A model generated the notes under the pieces. The model did no database searches. It worked only from the letters and a program-made list of their open reading frames with translations, and was not told where the DNA came from. Shown one piece after another: positions 18,044-26,967 of a stretch of 64,000 bases of DNA; position 1 is the first letter of the stretch, and each line of letters opens with the position of its first letter. Where the stretch lies: contig NZ_OY762905.1 in the NCBI RefSeq assembly GCF_963666525.1, forward strand, positions 4,605,001 through 4,669,000. Reading direction: 5' to 3'. The stretch comes from an uncultured Cohaesibacter sp. GTDB lineage: Bacteria; Pseudomonadota; Alphaproteobacteria; Rhizobiales; Cohaesibacteraceae. The position numbers and the translations under genes were made by a program.

Positions 18044-19375
18044 TCAATACGTGGTTTTCAATGGGGCGATGATATGGGCAAAGGAGCCGTGAACGGATCC
18101 GACCCGTTGCCCCATTGATGGTAGCTCCCTGTCAGCGGCGGTCCGGGCTGCAAACAGTGGCGCGGCCTCGTCCATCGCCAGGATGGTTGCATAGTGGAAC
18201 TCATGGGCGGCAAGCTCAGCCCCCCATGGCAAAGCCGATCGGTGCGAGAGCTTGCGATAGCCAAGCGACAGCTTGGTATCGGCAAAGCTGGTGGTGATCG
18301 GCAACAGGCCAAGCATCGGCACTTCGACCCCATCAGCGGAAATGATCGAGCGCCCAAGGGTCATATAGCCACCGCATTCCCCGAAAATCAGCGCGCTTTT
18401 TGCGGCAGCCGTTTGCATGGCGTCCCGGAAGGCATTGGCAGTGGCAAGCCGCTCGAGATGCAATTCCGGATAACCGCCCGGAAGATAGATGGCATTGATA
18501 TCTTCTGCGGGAGCCTCATCCGCAAGGGGAGAGAAGAACGACAGTTCGGCCCCCTGATCCTGCCAGTCGTTGAGGAGATGGGGATAGATGAAACTGAAGG
18601 CCTCGTCGCGAGCAATGGCAATACGCTGTCCAAGGGGAGCCAGACGCTGGAGTGGGGCAGCTCCTTCTTGCTTGGCTGTGACCTCTGACGCAATGCCGAG
18701 AATGCGATCAAGATCCACATCCGGAGCCATATGATCAGCGATCCGGTCGATCATGTCGTCAAGCGCATCGTGTTCGCCCGCCTGGACAAGCCCGAGATGG
18801 CGGGAAGGCAGCTGCAACTGTTCGGATCCGCGCACGGCGCCGACTATCGGCAGATCAACGGAAGCAAATGCCTCTCGCAGCAGATGTTCGTGCGCCGCTG
18901 AGCCGACACGGTTGAGCAGAACACCGCCAATCGTGACATTCGGGTCGTAGGAACTGATACCCTTGGCAATGGCCGCTGCGGTTTGGGCCTGCCCCTTGAC
19001 GTCAAGGACAAGGATAACCGGTAGCCCGAGAGCCTGAGCGAGCGTTGCAGTGGAACCCTGCCCATTGACTGCGCCATCGAACAACCCCATCACGCCTTCG
19101 ACAAACAGCAGGTCCGCCGTTTGCGCTTGGGTGGCTGCCCGCGCGGTGAGGTCTTCGGTGGTCATGGCCCATGGGTCCAGATTGATCGAGGCGCGACCGG
19201 ACGCCACTGCATGAAAAGCCGGGTCGATATAATCCGGGCCGCATTTTGCCGGAGCAATGGCAAGCCCGCACCGCACGAGGAGACGTTGTAGACCCAGAGA
19301 AAGGGTGGTCTTGCCCGCATTGGAGCTGCTGGCCGCAAGAATCAGGCCTCTGGGCTGGTCGGTGGCACTGCACAT
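18044..19375 (-). CDS. cobB: Cobyrinic/hydrogenobyrinic acid a,c-diamide synthase
   Basis: A 443-residue CobB/CbiA glutamine-dependent, ATP-using amidotransferase. The N-terminal dethiobiotin-synthetase-like ATPase domain has P-loop SSNAGKTT (17-24) and KCGPDYIDPAFH. The C-terminal class I glutaminase-like domain has its nucleophile in FGECGGYM (Cys334). It amidates the a and c acetate side chains. It is downstream of cobA on the minus strand with a 13-base gap, so the two form an operon opposite in direction to the surrounding cobalamin genes. Confidence 0.95.
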   Translation of the reverse strand: MCSATDQPRGLILAASSSNAGKTTLSLGLQRLLVRCGLAIAPAKCGPDYIDPAFHAVASGRASINLDPWAMTTEDLTARAATQAQTADLLFVEGVMGLFDGAVNGQGSTATLAQALGLPVILVLDVKGQAQTAAAIAKGISSYDPNVTIGGVLLNRVGSAAHEHLLREAFASVDLPIVGAVRGSEQLQLPSRHLGLVQAGEHDALDDMIDRIADHMAPDVDLDRILGIASEVTAKQEGAAPLQRLAPLGQRIAIARDEAFSFIYPHLLNDWQDQGAELSFFSPLADEAPAEDINAIYLPGGYPELHLERLATANAFRDAMQTAAAKSALIFGECGGYMTLGRSIISADGVEVPMLGLLPITTSFADTKLSLGYRKLSHRSALPWGAELAAHEFHYATILAMDEAAPLFAARTAADRELPSMGQRVGSVHGSFAHIIAPLKTTY

Positions 19376-19388
19376 CAGGCGTCACGCA

Positions 19389-20246
19389 TCAGGATTTGCT
19401 GTGAAGAGGATCGGAGACAAGATGCTTGCCCTCGGAGGCAAAGCCGAGCCAGTCCAGACCATCGCGCAACTTGACCACATTGCCGATCACGATAATCGCC
19501 GGAGGATTCATGCTCGAGTTGAGTGCATCGTCCGCAATATGGGCAAGCGTCGAGGTCAGCACTTCCTGTTGCGGAGTGGTCGCATTGCAGATGACCGCTG
19601 CGCCTTCTTCCGGGTCGCGTCCTGCGTCCAACAGTTTCTTGGTAATGCCGTGCAGATGCTTCATGGCCATATACATGACAATCACCTGCGAGCCCTTGGC
19701 GATGCCATCCCAGTTGAGGGCGGTTGGCATTTCGCCGGTATGATCATGGCCGGTAAGGAAGGTGACAGACTGGTTGATGTCTCGGTGGGTGGCCGGAATG
19801 CCGGCATAGCACAGACCGCCGATCCCTGCAGTGATGCCGGGAACCACACGGAAAGGGACACCGGCCTCGACCAGTTGCAGGGCTTCCTCGCCGCCGCGCC
19901 CGAAAATGAACGGATCGCCACCCTTGAAACGCAGCACCCGTTTGCCTTCCTTTGCCAGCTCGATCAGGCGCAGATTGATATCCTTCTGCTTGGAGGAGGG
20001 GCGACCGCCGCGCTTGCCCGCAAACTCGACAATCACGTCGGGACGGGCAAAGGACAACAGCGCCTCATCGACCAGAGCGTCATAGACAATCGCATCGGCC
20101 TGTCGCAAGGCATTGACCGCGTGAAGGGTGAGAAGACCGCGATCTCCTGGCCCGCCACCAACCAGCCAGACCCAGCCAGGTTCGAACTCGGGCAGTCCAT
20201 CAAAGAGGATTTGGCTGTAGGGATCCGGGGGCGTGGAATTCTGCAT
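19389..20246 (-). CDS. cobA: Uroporphyrinogen-III C-methyltransferase (SUMT)
   Basis: A 285-residue single-domain SUMT that makes precorrin-2, the branch point to corrins and siroheme. It has VWLVGGGPGD near residue 27, the RFKGGDPFIFGRGGEE motif and the GITAGIGG segment. About 20 N-terminal residues precede the conserved core. No siroheme synthase domain is fused to it, so the precorrin-2 dehydrogenase needed to supply CbiX with sirohydrochlorin must be encoded elsewhere. It heads the cobA-cobB operon and is divergent from cbiD, 64 bases away. Confidence 0.95.
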   Translation of the reverse strand: MQNSTPPDPYSQILFDGLPEFEPGWVWLVGGGPGDRGLLTLHAVNALRQADAIVYDALVDEALLSFARPDVIVEFAGKRGGRPSSKQKDINLRLIELAKEGKRVLRFKGGDPFIFGRGGEEALQLVEAGVPFRVVPGITAGIGGLCYAGIPATHRDINQSVTFLTGHDHTGEMPTALNWDGIAKGSQVIVMYMAMKHLHGITKKLLDAGRDPEEGAAVICNATTPQQEVLTSTLAHIADDALNSSMNPPAIIVIGNVVKLRDGLDWLGFASEGKHLVSDPLHSKS

Positions 20247-20310
20247 TTAACTGAAGTCTCTGGCTCTTTTGATGTGGCGTCGGGATGTGCTCCACTATAT
20301 ACCTAAGTAC
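20247..20310. promoter_or_regulatory. Short divergent promoter region between cobA and cbiD
   Basis: Only 64 bases separate the two start codons. On the plus strand TTGATG (20269-20274) and TATATA (20296-20301) could be -35 and -10 elements, with a rather long 21-base spacer. This would place transcription start within a few bases of the cbiD ATG. No clear ribosome binding site precedes that ATG. No riboswitch fits in the space. Confidence 0.35.
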
Positions 20311-21444
20311 ATGACAGATTACACTGAAAAAGCACCGGATGAGGGAAATTTGAGGCGCGGCTGGACAACTGGAGCCTGTGCAACGGCCGCAACGAAAGCG
20401 GCGTTGAACGCTCTGGTTACATCGCACTTCCCGGACCCTGTTTCGATTGTTTTGCCCAAGGGTCAGGAGCCATCATTCGTGCTCGATTGCGAGACGCTGG
20501 AGGAAGATTATGCGGAGGCCGGAATCATCAAGGATGCCGGTGACGATCCAGATGTGACACACGGTGCGCTCATTCTGTCCAAGGTTCGTTTTGGTCCGGA
20601 AGGGGCTGGCGTACGCTTCTTTGCCGGTGAGGGCGTGGGTATGGTGACCCGGCCCGGACTGCCCATCGCGGTTGGCGAACCGGCCATCAACCCCGTGCCG
20701 CGCCAATTGATGTGCGAAGTGGTGCAGGCGTTGGCCGCCGAACACGACTTTGCACCCGATGTCGACATAACGATCTCCGTGCGCAATGGCGAGAAGCTGG
20801 CCAAACACACATGGAACCCGCGGCTCGGGATCGTCGGCGGCCTGTCCATACTGGGGACCACGGGGATTGTCGTGCCCTTTTCCTGCTCGGCCTGGATCCA
20901 TTCGATTCAGCGCGGCATAGATGTAGCCCGCGCCGAAGGGCAGGGGCATGTGGCGGGTTGTACTGGTTCCACGTCGGAAAAGACCGTGCGCGGCCTCTTC
21001 GATCTGCCAGACTATGCCATGATCGACATGGGCGATTTCGTCGGTGGCATGCTGAAATATCTGCGCCGCAATCCGGTGGCGCGTGTGACCATCGGCGGCG
21101 GTTTTGCCAAGCTGACGAAACTGGCGCAAGGTCACATGGATCTGCACTCAGGCCGCAGTCAGGTCGACTTCGATTGGCTGGCCGACAGGATTGCCTCGCT
21201 CGGTGGCGACGCGGAGCTGGTGGCACAGACAAGACAGGCCAATACGGCTCTCGCCGTTCTGCAACTATGCGATGTCGCCGGGGTCAGTATCGTTCCCCTT
21301 GTGGCATCCGAAGCACAACGCGCCGCTTTCAGAATTCTCGGGCCTTGCGCCATTGCTCTCGATATTGTCGTAATTGCGAGGGATGGTACACTGCTCGGGC
21401 AGTCCGAGATTCTCACCTACGACCAACTGGAGCCTGCTCCATGA
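20311..21444 (+). CDS. cbiD: CbiD, cobalt-precorrin-5B C1-methyltransferase
   Basis: A 377-residue CbiD that methylates C1 in the cobalt-early route, doing the job CobF does in the aerobic route. The N-terminal GWTTGACATAA motif (residues 17-27) and the later CTGSTSEKTVRGL and DMGDFVGGML segments are typical. The start at 20311 matches the usual family N terminus; upstream in-frame ATGs would add 14 unlikely residues. The mRNA may be nearly leaderless. It overlaps cobK by four bases. Confidence 0.94.
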   Translation: MTDYTEKAPDEGNLRRGWTTGACATAATKAALNALVTSHFPDPVSIVLPKGQEPSFVLDCETLEEDYAEAGIIKDAGDDPDVTHGALILSKVRFGPEGAGVRFFAGEGVGMVTRPGLPIAVGEPAINPVPRQLMCEVVQALAAEHDFAPDVDITISVRNGEKLAKHTWNPRLGIVGGLSILGTTGIVVPFSCSAWIHSIQRGIDVARAEGQGHVAGCTGSTSEKTVRGLFDLPDYAMIDMGDFVGGMLKYLRRNPVARVTIGGGFAKLTKLAQGHMDLHSGRSQVDFDWLADRIASLGGDAELVAQTRQANTALAVLQLCDVAGVSIVPLVASEAQRAAFRILGPCAIALDIVVIARDGTLLGQSEILTYDQLEPAP

Positions 21445-22226
21445 CGAAACCGCGCCATATTCTCCTTCTGGGTGGCACAGCCGAAGCCAGAGAGTTGCTG
21501 GAAACCCTGATCAAGTCGACGGAGCATGACGTCACCTATTCGCTGGCCGGCGTGCTCGGCAGCAAGGCCGAGGAAGTGCTGCGCAGTCGCATGGGGTTTG
21601 ACAGCGACCATTTCCAGTTTCGCATGGGGGGCTTTGGTGGCCCCGAGGGGTTGCGGCACTATATGGAAGAACATGACATCGATTTGCTGATCGATGCGAC
21701 CCACCCCTATGCAACAGTCATTTCACGCAATGCCATCGAAGCGTCGAAAGCGGGTGCCGTTCCGCTGGCTCGCTATGTGCGCCATGAATGGACCGAAACT
21801 CCCGATGACAGCTGGACGGTCGTCGACCGGCTTTCCGAGGCCGCCGCTGCGTTGCCTTCGGGCGTGACCGCCTTCCTGTCCGTCGGCCGCCAATCCATTG
21901 CGCCTTTTGCGAGCCGTAAGGATTGCAGATTCGTGATCCGCTCCATTGCCGAGGCCGAAGAGCATCTGTTCCATTCCGCAACCTTCATTCAGGGCATGCC
22001 CGGACGGTCGATGGAAGAAGAAATGACCCTGTTCCAGGAGTATGGCATCGACTATCTGGTGACCAAGAATTCCGGCTCCGGCAAGGCATCCTACAAGATC
22101 CTTGCTGCACGGGAGCTGCACATACCCGTCATCATGGTCAAGCGACCGCCGCTTCCCGATTGTCCCGAATTCAGCGAGCTGGAAGCCGTTCTGACCTGGA
22201 TCGATCACGCACCGGAAGCACACTGA
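21441..22226 (+). CDS. cobK: Precorrin-6A/cobalt-precorrin-6A reductase
   Basis: A 261-residue CobK/CbiJ reductase that reduces the C18-C19 bond of the macrocycle with NAD(P)H. It has HILLLGGTAEARELL at the N terminus, IDATHPYATVISRNA near residue 80, and the C-terminal TKNSGSGKASYKILAA segment. The ATG at 21441 overlaps the cbiD stop (ATGA). A longer open frame running back through cbiD is a shadow. Confidence 0.95.
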   Translation: MTKPRHILLLGGTAEARELLETLIKSTEHDVTYSLAGVLGSKAEEVLRSRMGFDSDHFQFRMGGFGGPEGLRHYMEEHDIDLLIDATHPYATVISRNAIEASKAGAVPLARYVRHEWTETPDDSWTVVDRLSEAAAALPSGVTAFLSVGRQSIAPFASRKDCRFVIRSIAEAEEHLFHSATFIQGMPGRSMEEEMTLFQEYGIDYLVTKNSGSGKASYKILAARELHIPVIMVKRPPLPDCPEFSELEAVLTWIDHAPEAH

Positions 22227-22264
22227 CCCGCCGCCCGCCCAAATACTCTTTCAGGAAGACCCCA

Positions 22265-23734
22265 ATGCCAGCCATCATGTTTCAGGGAACCGGGTCCAAC
22301 GTCGGCAAATCGATGTTGGTCGCAGGCTTCTGTCGCTATCTCAAACGGCAGGGCTACAAAGTTGCCCCGTTCAAACCGCAGAACATGTCAAACAATGCGG
22401 CTGTGACGGCGGAAGGCGGCGAGATTGGCCGGGCACAGGCTTTGCAAGCTCTGGCCTGTGGGCTGGAACCGAGTGTACACATGAACCCGGTGCTGCTCAA
22501 ACCACAGAGCAATGTTGGCAGTCAGGTGGTGGTGCAGGGCAAGGTGGTCGGCCAGATGCAGGCCCGCAACTACAGCCAGAGCAAGCATTCCTTGTTGCAA
22601 TCAGTCATGGAATCCTATCGAATCCTCTGCGATAGCGCCGATTTCGTGGTTGTGGAGGGCGCGGGCAGCGCCTCCGAGGTCAATCTGCGCAAGGGCGACA
22701 TTGCCAACATGGGGTTCGCCGAAGCGGCAAGGCTGCCGGTGATCCTGATTGGCGACATCGACCGGGGCGGCGTCATCGCTTCCCTCGTTGGCACCCAGCA
22801 GATGCTTTCAGCCTCCGACAATGCACTCATCAAGGGCTATGTGATCAACAAGTTCCGCGGCGACGCCTCGCTTTTCACCTCGGGCCTCGACATCATTACG
22901 AAGCAGACCGGCTGGCCGGATTTCGGCATTCTTCCGTGGTTTGACAATGCTGTGCGCCTGCCTGCCGAGGATAGCGAGGATCTGGGTCGCGAAGGGCCTG
23001 CCAATCGGTCGGACAAGGCTTTGAAAATCGCAGTGCCCGTCTTGCCGCGCATCGCCAATTTCGACGATCTCGATGCTCTCAAATCCGAACCCGGCATTGC
23101 GCTCACCATGGTCAAGCGCGGCGAAACAATCCCGCTCGACAGCGATCTGGTCATCTTGCCCGGATCGAAGTCGACCATTGGTGATCTGCTTGCCATGAAG
23201 AGCGAAGGCTGGGACATAGACATCAAGGCCATCGCAAGGCGTGGCGGCTCTGTGCTCGGGCTATGTGGTGGCTATCAGATGCTGGGCAAGCGCATCATGG
23301 ACCCCGAAGGGGTCGAGACCGAAAAGGGCGCAGTTTGCGAAGGGCTGGGGCTACTCGATATCGAAACCGTCATGGCGGGCGAAAAACGGACGGTTCAGGT
23401 TTCCGGTGCGCATATCGCAAGCGGTGCGCCGATGCATGGCTATGAGATCCATGTCGGACGCAGCGATGGCCCCGACCGGACCCGGCCGATCTTCATGATC
23501 GACGGCAAGGAGGAGGGGGCGGCCTCTCCGGATGGCCGGATCATGGGCAGCTATATCCATGGTCTGTTCAACGACGACGGATTCCGTGCGGCCTTCCTTG
23601 GCTCTCTCGGCCACAAGGCTTCCGGCCATAGCTACCAGCAGGGAGTCGAAATGACCCTTGACGCACTGGCGGATCATTTCACCGAGCACATGGACGTCGA
23701 AGGACTGATCCGGGTGGCAAGCAACGGTGTCTGA
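22265..23734 (+). CDS. cobQ: Cobyric acid synthase
   Basis: A 489-residue CobQ/CbiP glutamine-dependent amidotransferase that amidates side chains b, d, e and g of adenosylcobyrinic acid a,c-diamide. The N-terminal ATPase domain has GTGSNVGKSML, and the KPQNMSNNA motif is diagnostic. The C-terminal glutaminase domain has its nucleophile in LCGGYQMLG (about Cys334). AGGAAG lies upstream of the 22265 ATG. It follows cobK by 38 bases and ends the cbiD-cobK-cobQ operon. Confidence 0.96.
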   Translation: MPAIMFQGTGSNVGKSMLVAGFCRYLKRQGYKVAPFKPQNMSNNAAVTAEGGEIGRAQALQALACGLEPSVHMNPVLLKPQSNVGSQVVVQGKVVGQMQARNYSQSKHSLLQSVMESYRILCDSADFVVVEGAGSASEVNLRKGDIANMGFAEAARLPVILIGDIDRGGVIASLVGTQQMLSASDNALIKGYVINKFRGDASLFTSGLDIITKQTGWPDFGILPWFDNAVRLPAEDSEDLGREGPANRSDKALKIAVPVLPRIANFDDLDALKSEPGIALTMVKRGETIPLDSDLVILPGSKSTIGDLLAMKSEGWDIDIKAIARRGGSVLGLCGGYQMLGKRIMDPEGVETEKGAVCEGLGLLDIETVMAGEKRTVQVSGAHIASGAPMHGYEIHVGRSDGPDRTRPIFMIDGKEEGAASPDGRIMGSYIHGLFNDDGFRAAFLGSLGHKASGHSYQQGVEMTLDALADHFTEHMDVEGLIRVASNGV

Positions 23735-23793
23735 CGACCGCCTGCGCCAGCAGGGCACAAGCGGCGATACGGCATCGGGGACCGCGGCCTGCG

Positions 23794-23828
23794 GCAACAA
23801 TGGTGATTGTTGCAGTAGACTTTTTTTC
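23794..23828 (+). terminator. Probable terminator after cobQ
   Basis: A perfect eight-pair stem (23794-23801 with 23806-23813) and a GGTG loop are followed by seven bases and then a run of seven T's from 23821. The gap before the T-tract makes it imperfect but plausible. Confidence 0.6.
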
Positions 23829-23968
23829 TTTGGCCCTTTAAGACCGTCTGCAAATTGAACATTGGAAATTCGGCAGCTCTATCGCTGGACAACAGATTCG
23901 TTGCCAATGAAACAGAAATTTCCTCTATCCGTACGCATAAGGAAAGGCACGGCAAGTCATTGGAAAAT

Positions 23969-24946
23969 ATGAAAGAACAATATAAATCAATGACCAAGGT
24001 GTTCTCTGTTGCGCCCATGATGGAGTGGACGGATCGGCATTGCCGGTACTTTCATCGGCTGCTCTCGCAGAAGGCGTTGCTCTATACGGAGATGGTGACG
24101 GCGCAGGCGGTCATTCATGGCGATCGGGATCATCTGCTTGGGTTCAATGCCGAGGAGCATCCGGTTGCACAGCAGTTGGGCGGATCTGACCCGGATGATC
24201 TTGCGGAGGCGACGCGCATCTGCGCCGATTATGGCTATGATGAGATCAATCTCAATGTCGGCTGTCCGTCAGACCGGGTGCAGTCCGGCCGCTTCGGGGC
24301 TTGCCTCATGGCGGAACCGGATCTTGTTGCCCGCTGTGTCGAGGCGATGAAAAACGTGACCGACGTGCCAATCACGGTCAAATGCCGGATCGGCATAGAT
24401 GAGCAGAATGAAGAGGAAGCGCTCGACCTTTTGGTCGATCAGGTTCTGGCTGCGGGATGCGACGGGCTCACCGTTCACGCACGCAAGGCTTGGCTGCAGG
24501 GGTTGAGCCCGAAGGAAAACAGGGACATTCCGCCGCTCAACTATGACCGTGTCTATCGTCTGAAACAGCGCTTGCCCAATGTCCACATCGCCATCAATGG
24601 CGGTATCAAGACCATTGAGGAGAGCCTCGTCCATCTGCAGCATGTCGATGGGGTGATGCTGGGCCGCGCGGCCTATCAGACCCCGGCCTTGCTTGCCGAT
24701 GTCGACTCACAGGTCTTCGGGCTTGGAGAGCCAGTTGATCCGTTTGCTGCCGCCGAGGCTATGATCCCGTATATCGATGCCCATGTGGTGCGGGGAGGGC
24801 GCGTCAGTCAGGTGACACGGCATATGATTGGCCTGTTTCAGGGGCGCCCGGGGGCCAAGCGCTGGCGTCAGATCCTGACTGTGGAAGCTGTCAAGCCGGG
24901 AGCGAGCTCGGCTCTGGTGCATGAAGCCCTTGCCGTCTTGCGGTGA
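23969..24946 (+). CDS. dusA: tRNA-dihydrouridine(20/20a) synthase DusA
   Basis: A 325-residue FMN-dependent enzyme that reduces uridine 20/20a in the tRNA D-loop. The segments APMMEWTDRHCRYF, NVGCPSDRVQSGRFGAC and HARKAWLQGLSPKENR are characteristic of the DusA branch rather than DusB or DusC. The start at 23969 follows a weak GGAAAAT; an ATG at 23990 would begin right at the conserved core, and an upstream start at 23855 would add an unconserved extension. It is unrelated to its cobalamin neighbours. Confidence 0.93.
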   Translation: MKEQYKSMTKVFSVAPMMEWTDRHCRYFHRLLSQKALLYTEMVTAQAVIHGDRDHLLGFNAEEHPVAQQLGGSDPDDLAEATRICADYGYDEINLNVGCPSDRVQSGRFGACLMAEPDLVARCVEAMKNVTDVPITVKCRIGIDEQNEEEALDLLVDQVLAAGCDGLTVHARKAWLQGLSPKENRDIPPLNYDRVYRLKQRLPNVHIAINGGIKTIEESLVHLQHVDGVMLGRAAYQTPALLADVDSQVFGLGEPVDPFAAAEAMIPYIDAHVVRGGRVSQVTRHMIGLFQGRPGAKRWRQILTVEAVKPGASSALVHEALAVLR

Positions 24947-25001
24947 GGTGTCTGGGTTGATTTTGCCTTTGTGGCACCGCAGTGCAGTCAGGTTGCCTGG
25001 T

Positions 25002-25688
25002 TCACGGCGTCAGCGTCAGGCGATCTCCTGCCACGGACCAACTGCCAAGCCGGTTCAGATAGGTCATGCCCAGAAGGCTCTCCCTCAGAGCGCCTTCCTG
25101 TGCCACCATGGCGCTGACATTGCGGGCCTCGATTCCACCAACCGAAATACGAGAGAGAGTGATGGGGGCTGTAAACGCCTGTCCATTGGCCGTGTTCACC
25201 GGCGACAGATAGGCCAGGTTTGAGGTGTCGATGCCTATGGCTTCCGCATCGGAACGGGTCAGGACCACCGCGCTCGCGCCGCTGTCTAGCAACATGGGCA
25301 CCGTGGTGCCGTCAATGTCAGCCCTAACCTGAAAATGCCCGTCTGCTGCTCGCCGGAAGAAGACTTCGCCGCTGTTGGTGACAACCGCCGCACCCGGAAC
25401 AAGCTCGCCGGCCACCCGTTCGAACAGCATCCGCCCGGTATCCTTGAAGCTGTAGCCAAGCACGATGACGAAGCCGATGCCTGCCCAGACAAGGAAGTAT
25501 TTGAGTGACTGCAAGGGGGCAGATCGGCGTCCGCCGCCGCGTTGGGAGAGCAGAAACAGCAGCAACGTGGAAAGCAGCGCTATGCTGCCAACAGCTTCTA
25601 TCGGATAGCCAAACAGTTCACCAGACTGATGGTTGACCATCAGCACGGCAACCGAAGTGACGACAATTCCTAGCAAGACATAGAGCAT
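25002..25688 (-). CDS. Membrane-anchored retropepsin-like aspartic protease (TIGR02281 type)
   Basis: A 228-residue protein with three hydrophobic segments in the first 80 residues (about 2-18, 32-48 and 63-80) and a C-terminal single-lobe aspartic protease fold. The active-site motif is DSGAS at residues 135-139. Such clan AA proteases act as dimers and are widespread in alphaproteobacteria; their substrates are mostly unknown. It is convergent with dusA (55 bases between stops). The gene lies downstream of cobS on the same strand with a 156-base gap. Confidence 0.82.
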   Translation of the reverse strand: MLYVLLGIVVTSVAVLMVNHQSGELFGYPIEAVGSIALLSTLLLFLLSQRGGGRRSAPLQSLKYFLVWAGIGFVIVLGYSFKDTGRMLFERVAGELVPGAAVVTNSGEVFFRRAADGHFQVRADIDGTTVPMLLDSGASAVVLTRSDAEAIGIDTSNLAYLSPVNTANGQAFTAPITLSRISVGGIEARNVSAMVAQEGALRESLLGMTYLNRLGSWSVAGDRLTLTP

Positions 25689-25844
25689 GGCACCTCTCCT
25701 GTTTGATCAGGGTGCCTTTCATATAGGGCACACATTATGTCAAATCCATGGATGACAAAATTGACATGAATCGAGCAGGTTCGGGAAGGGTCAACAGGCG
25801 CAGGTAGAGAGGATATGTCGCTATTGGCTATGCCGGGCTCCCCC

Positions 25845-26708
25845 TTATCCGACAGAGGCAAACAGAAGCAGCCCGATGCCGAAAAAGATCTCCCCGACCT
25901 GTTGCGACGCACCAAGCACATCACCGGTCTGGCCCTTGATGTGATGATCGGCCAGCCTGGTCATCATCAGGCAGGCCAGAATGATCATCACGAAAGAAGA
26001 AACCCCGGCGGCCAGCCCGAATACGGGAACGACCATCAGCGCGGTTGCAAGGCCGCCCAACGCAATGGCGATTGTGTAGGAGGTGGTTGACGGCCGTCCG
26101 AGGCTGGCGGAAAGCCCGTTAAGGCGTGCCGCTGGCAGGGTGTGCCAGACATGCATAAGCGGAACGCGCGAGACAACCCCGGCAGCCAGATAGGCGATCC
26201 CGCCTTTGGTGACGCCATAATTCTCGAACAGGTAATAAACGATGCTGATCCGCATCAGCAGTGACATGCAAAGTGCGGTTGCGCCATAGCTGCCAAGGCG
26301 GCTGTCTTTCATGATTTCCAGCTTGCGGGTGATGGTGTGCCCACCCCAGAAGCCATCTGCGACATCGGCAAGGCCATCTTCGTGCAGCCCGCCGGTAACA
26401 ATCGACATGGTGACGATGGTCATGCACGCCAGCAGGAAAGATGGCAACGGCGACGTCCAGGCAAGGGCGTCAAACAGGGTTGCCGGAATAAGGGCCAGAA
26501 ACGCGAGAATCAGACCGATGATCGGCATCGCCCGAGAGGTGCGCCGCATTTTGGGCAGATCCTGACTGGCCTTGCCAAGAAAGGTCGGAACCGGCAGACG
26601 CGTGAAGAAAGCCAGCGAATCCAGTATGTCCTGCCGCCACAACATCAGAAATCTGATAACCTGCTTGATCGGAGACGGCTTTCCATTTGGCGTGGACATT
26701 TCGGACAT
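25845..26708 (-). CDS. cobS: Cobalamin synthase (adenosylcobinamide-GDP ribazoletransferase)
   Basis: A 287-residue integral membrane enzyme (CobS of Salmonella nomenclature, CobV of Pseudomonas) that joins adenosylcobinamide-GDP to alpha-ribazole (phosphate). The hallmark is GGLHEDGLADVADG at about residues 106-119, within a strongly hydrophobic protein. The start at 26708 is preceded on the minus strand by a strong AGGGGGA; a longer in-frame start would add 36 unlikely residues. It is divergent from cobT, whose product supplies its alpha-ribazole phosphate substrate. Confidence 0.94.
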   Translation of the reverse strand: MSEMSTPNGKPSPIKQVIRFLMLWRQDILDSLAFFTRLPVPTFLGKASQDLPKMRRTSRAMPIIGLILAFLALIPATLFDALAWTSPLPSFLLACMTIVTMSIVTGGLHEDGLADVADGFWGGHTITRKLEIMKDSRLGSYGATALCMSLLMRISIVYYLFENYGVTKGGIAYLAAGVVSRVPLMHVWHTLPAARLNGLSASLGRPSTTSYTIAIALGGLATALMVVPVFGLAAGVSSFVMIILACLMMTRLADHHIKGQTGDVLGASQQVGEIFFGIGLLLFASVG

Positions 26709-26967
26709 TTGATCCCCCTGGGGAGCTTTGGTGGCAATTGCGTATTGCTCAGCGTCGGGACGCTCATTATACCTCGTTGCGAGATTGATCTGAAATGAGC
26801 AAATTCGGCAAGGCAAGGCAAGTGCTTTTCACGGCTGTGTGCCATTCAGCTGAGTCCGCTGTGCACTTCATCACTGCAGCGGCTGTGAATTCGGATTGGC
26901 AAGATTTCTGCAGCGTTGCCAAAGCTGGGCGGCTGCAGTCCAGACAGAGAAATGAAGGTAGTCCAAA
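26709..26967. promoter_or_regulatory. Divergent region between cobS and cobT
   Basis: A 259-base region that must carry promoters for both genes. I searched it for B12 aptamer elements (B12 box, GCAACTG core) and found none, so these nucleotide-loop genes appear not to be under direct riboswitch control here. Confidence 0.5.

Noticed and set aside
18044-20246. cobB-cobA in reverse orientation taken as a sign of transfer
   Set aside because: Composition and motifs match the surrounding cobalamin genes, and inversions inside cob clusters are common.
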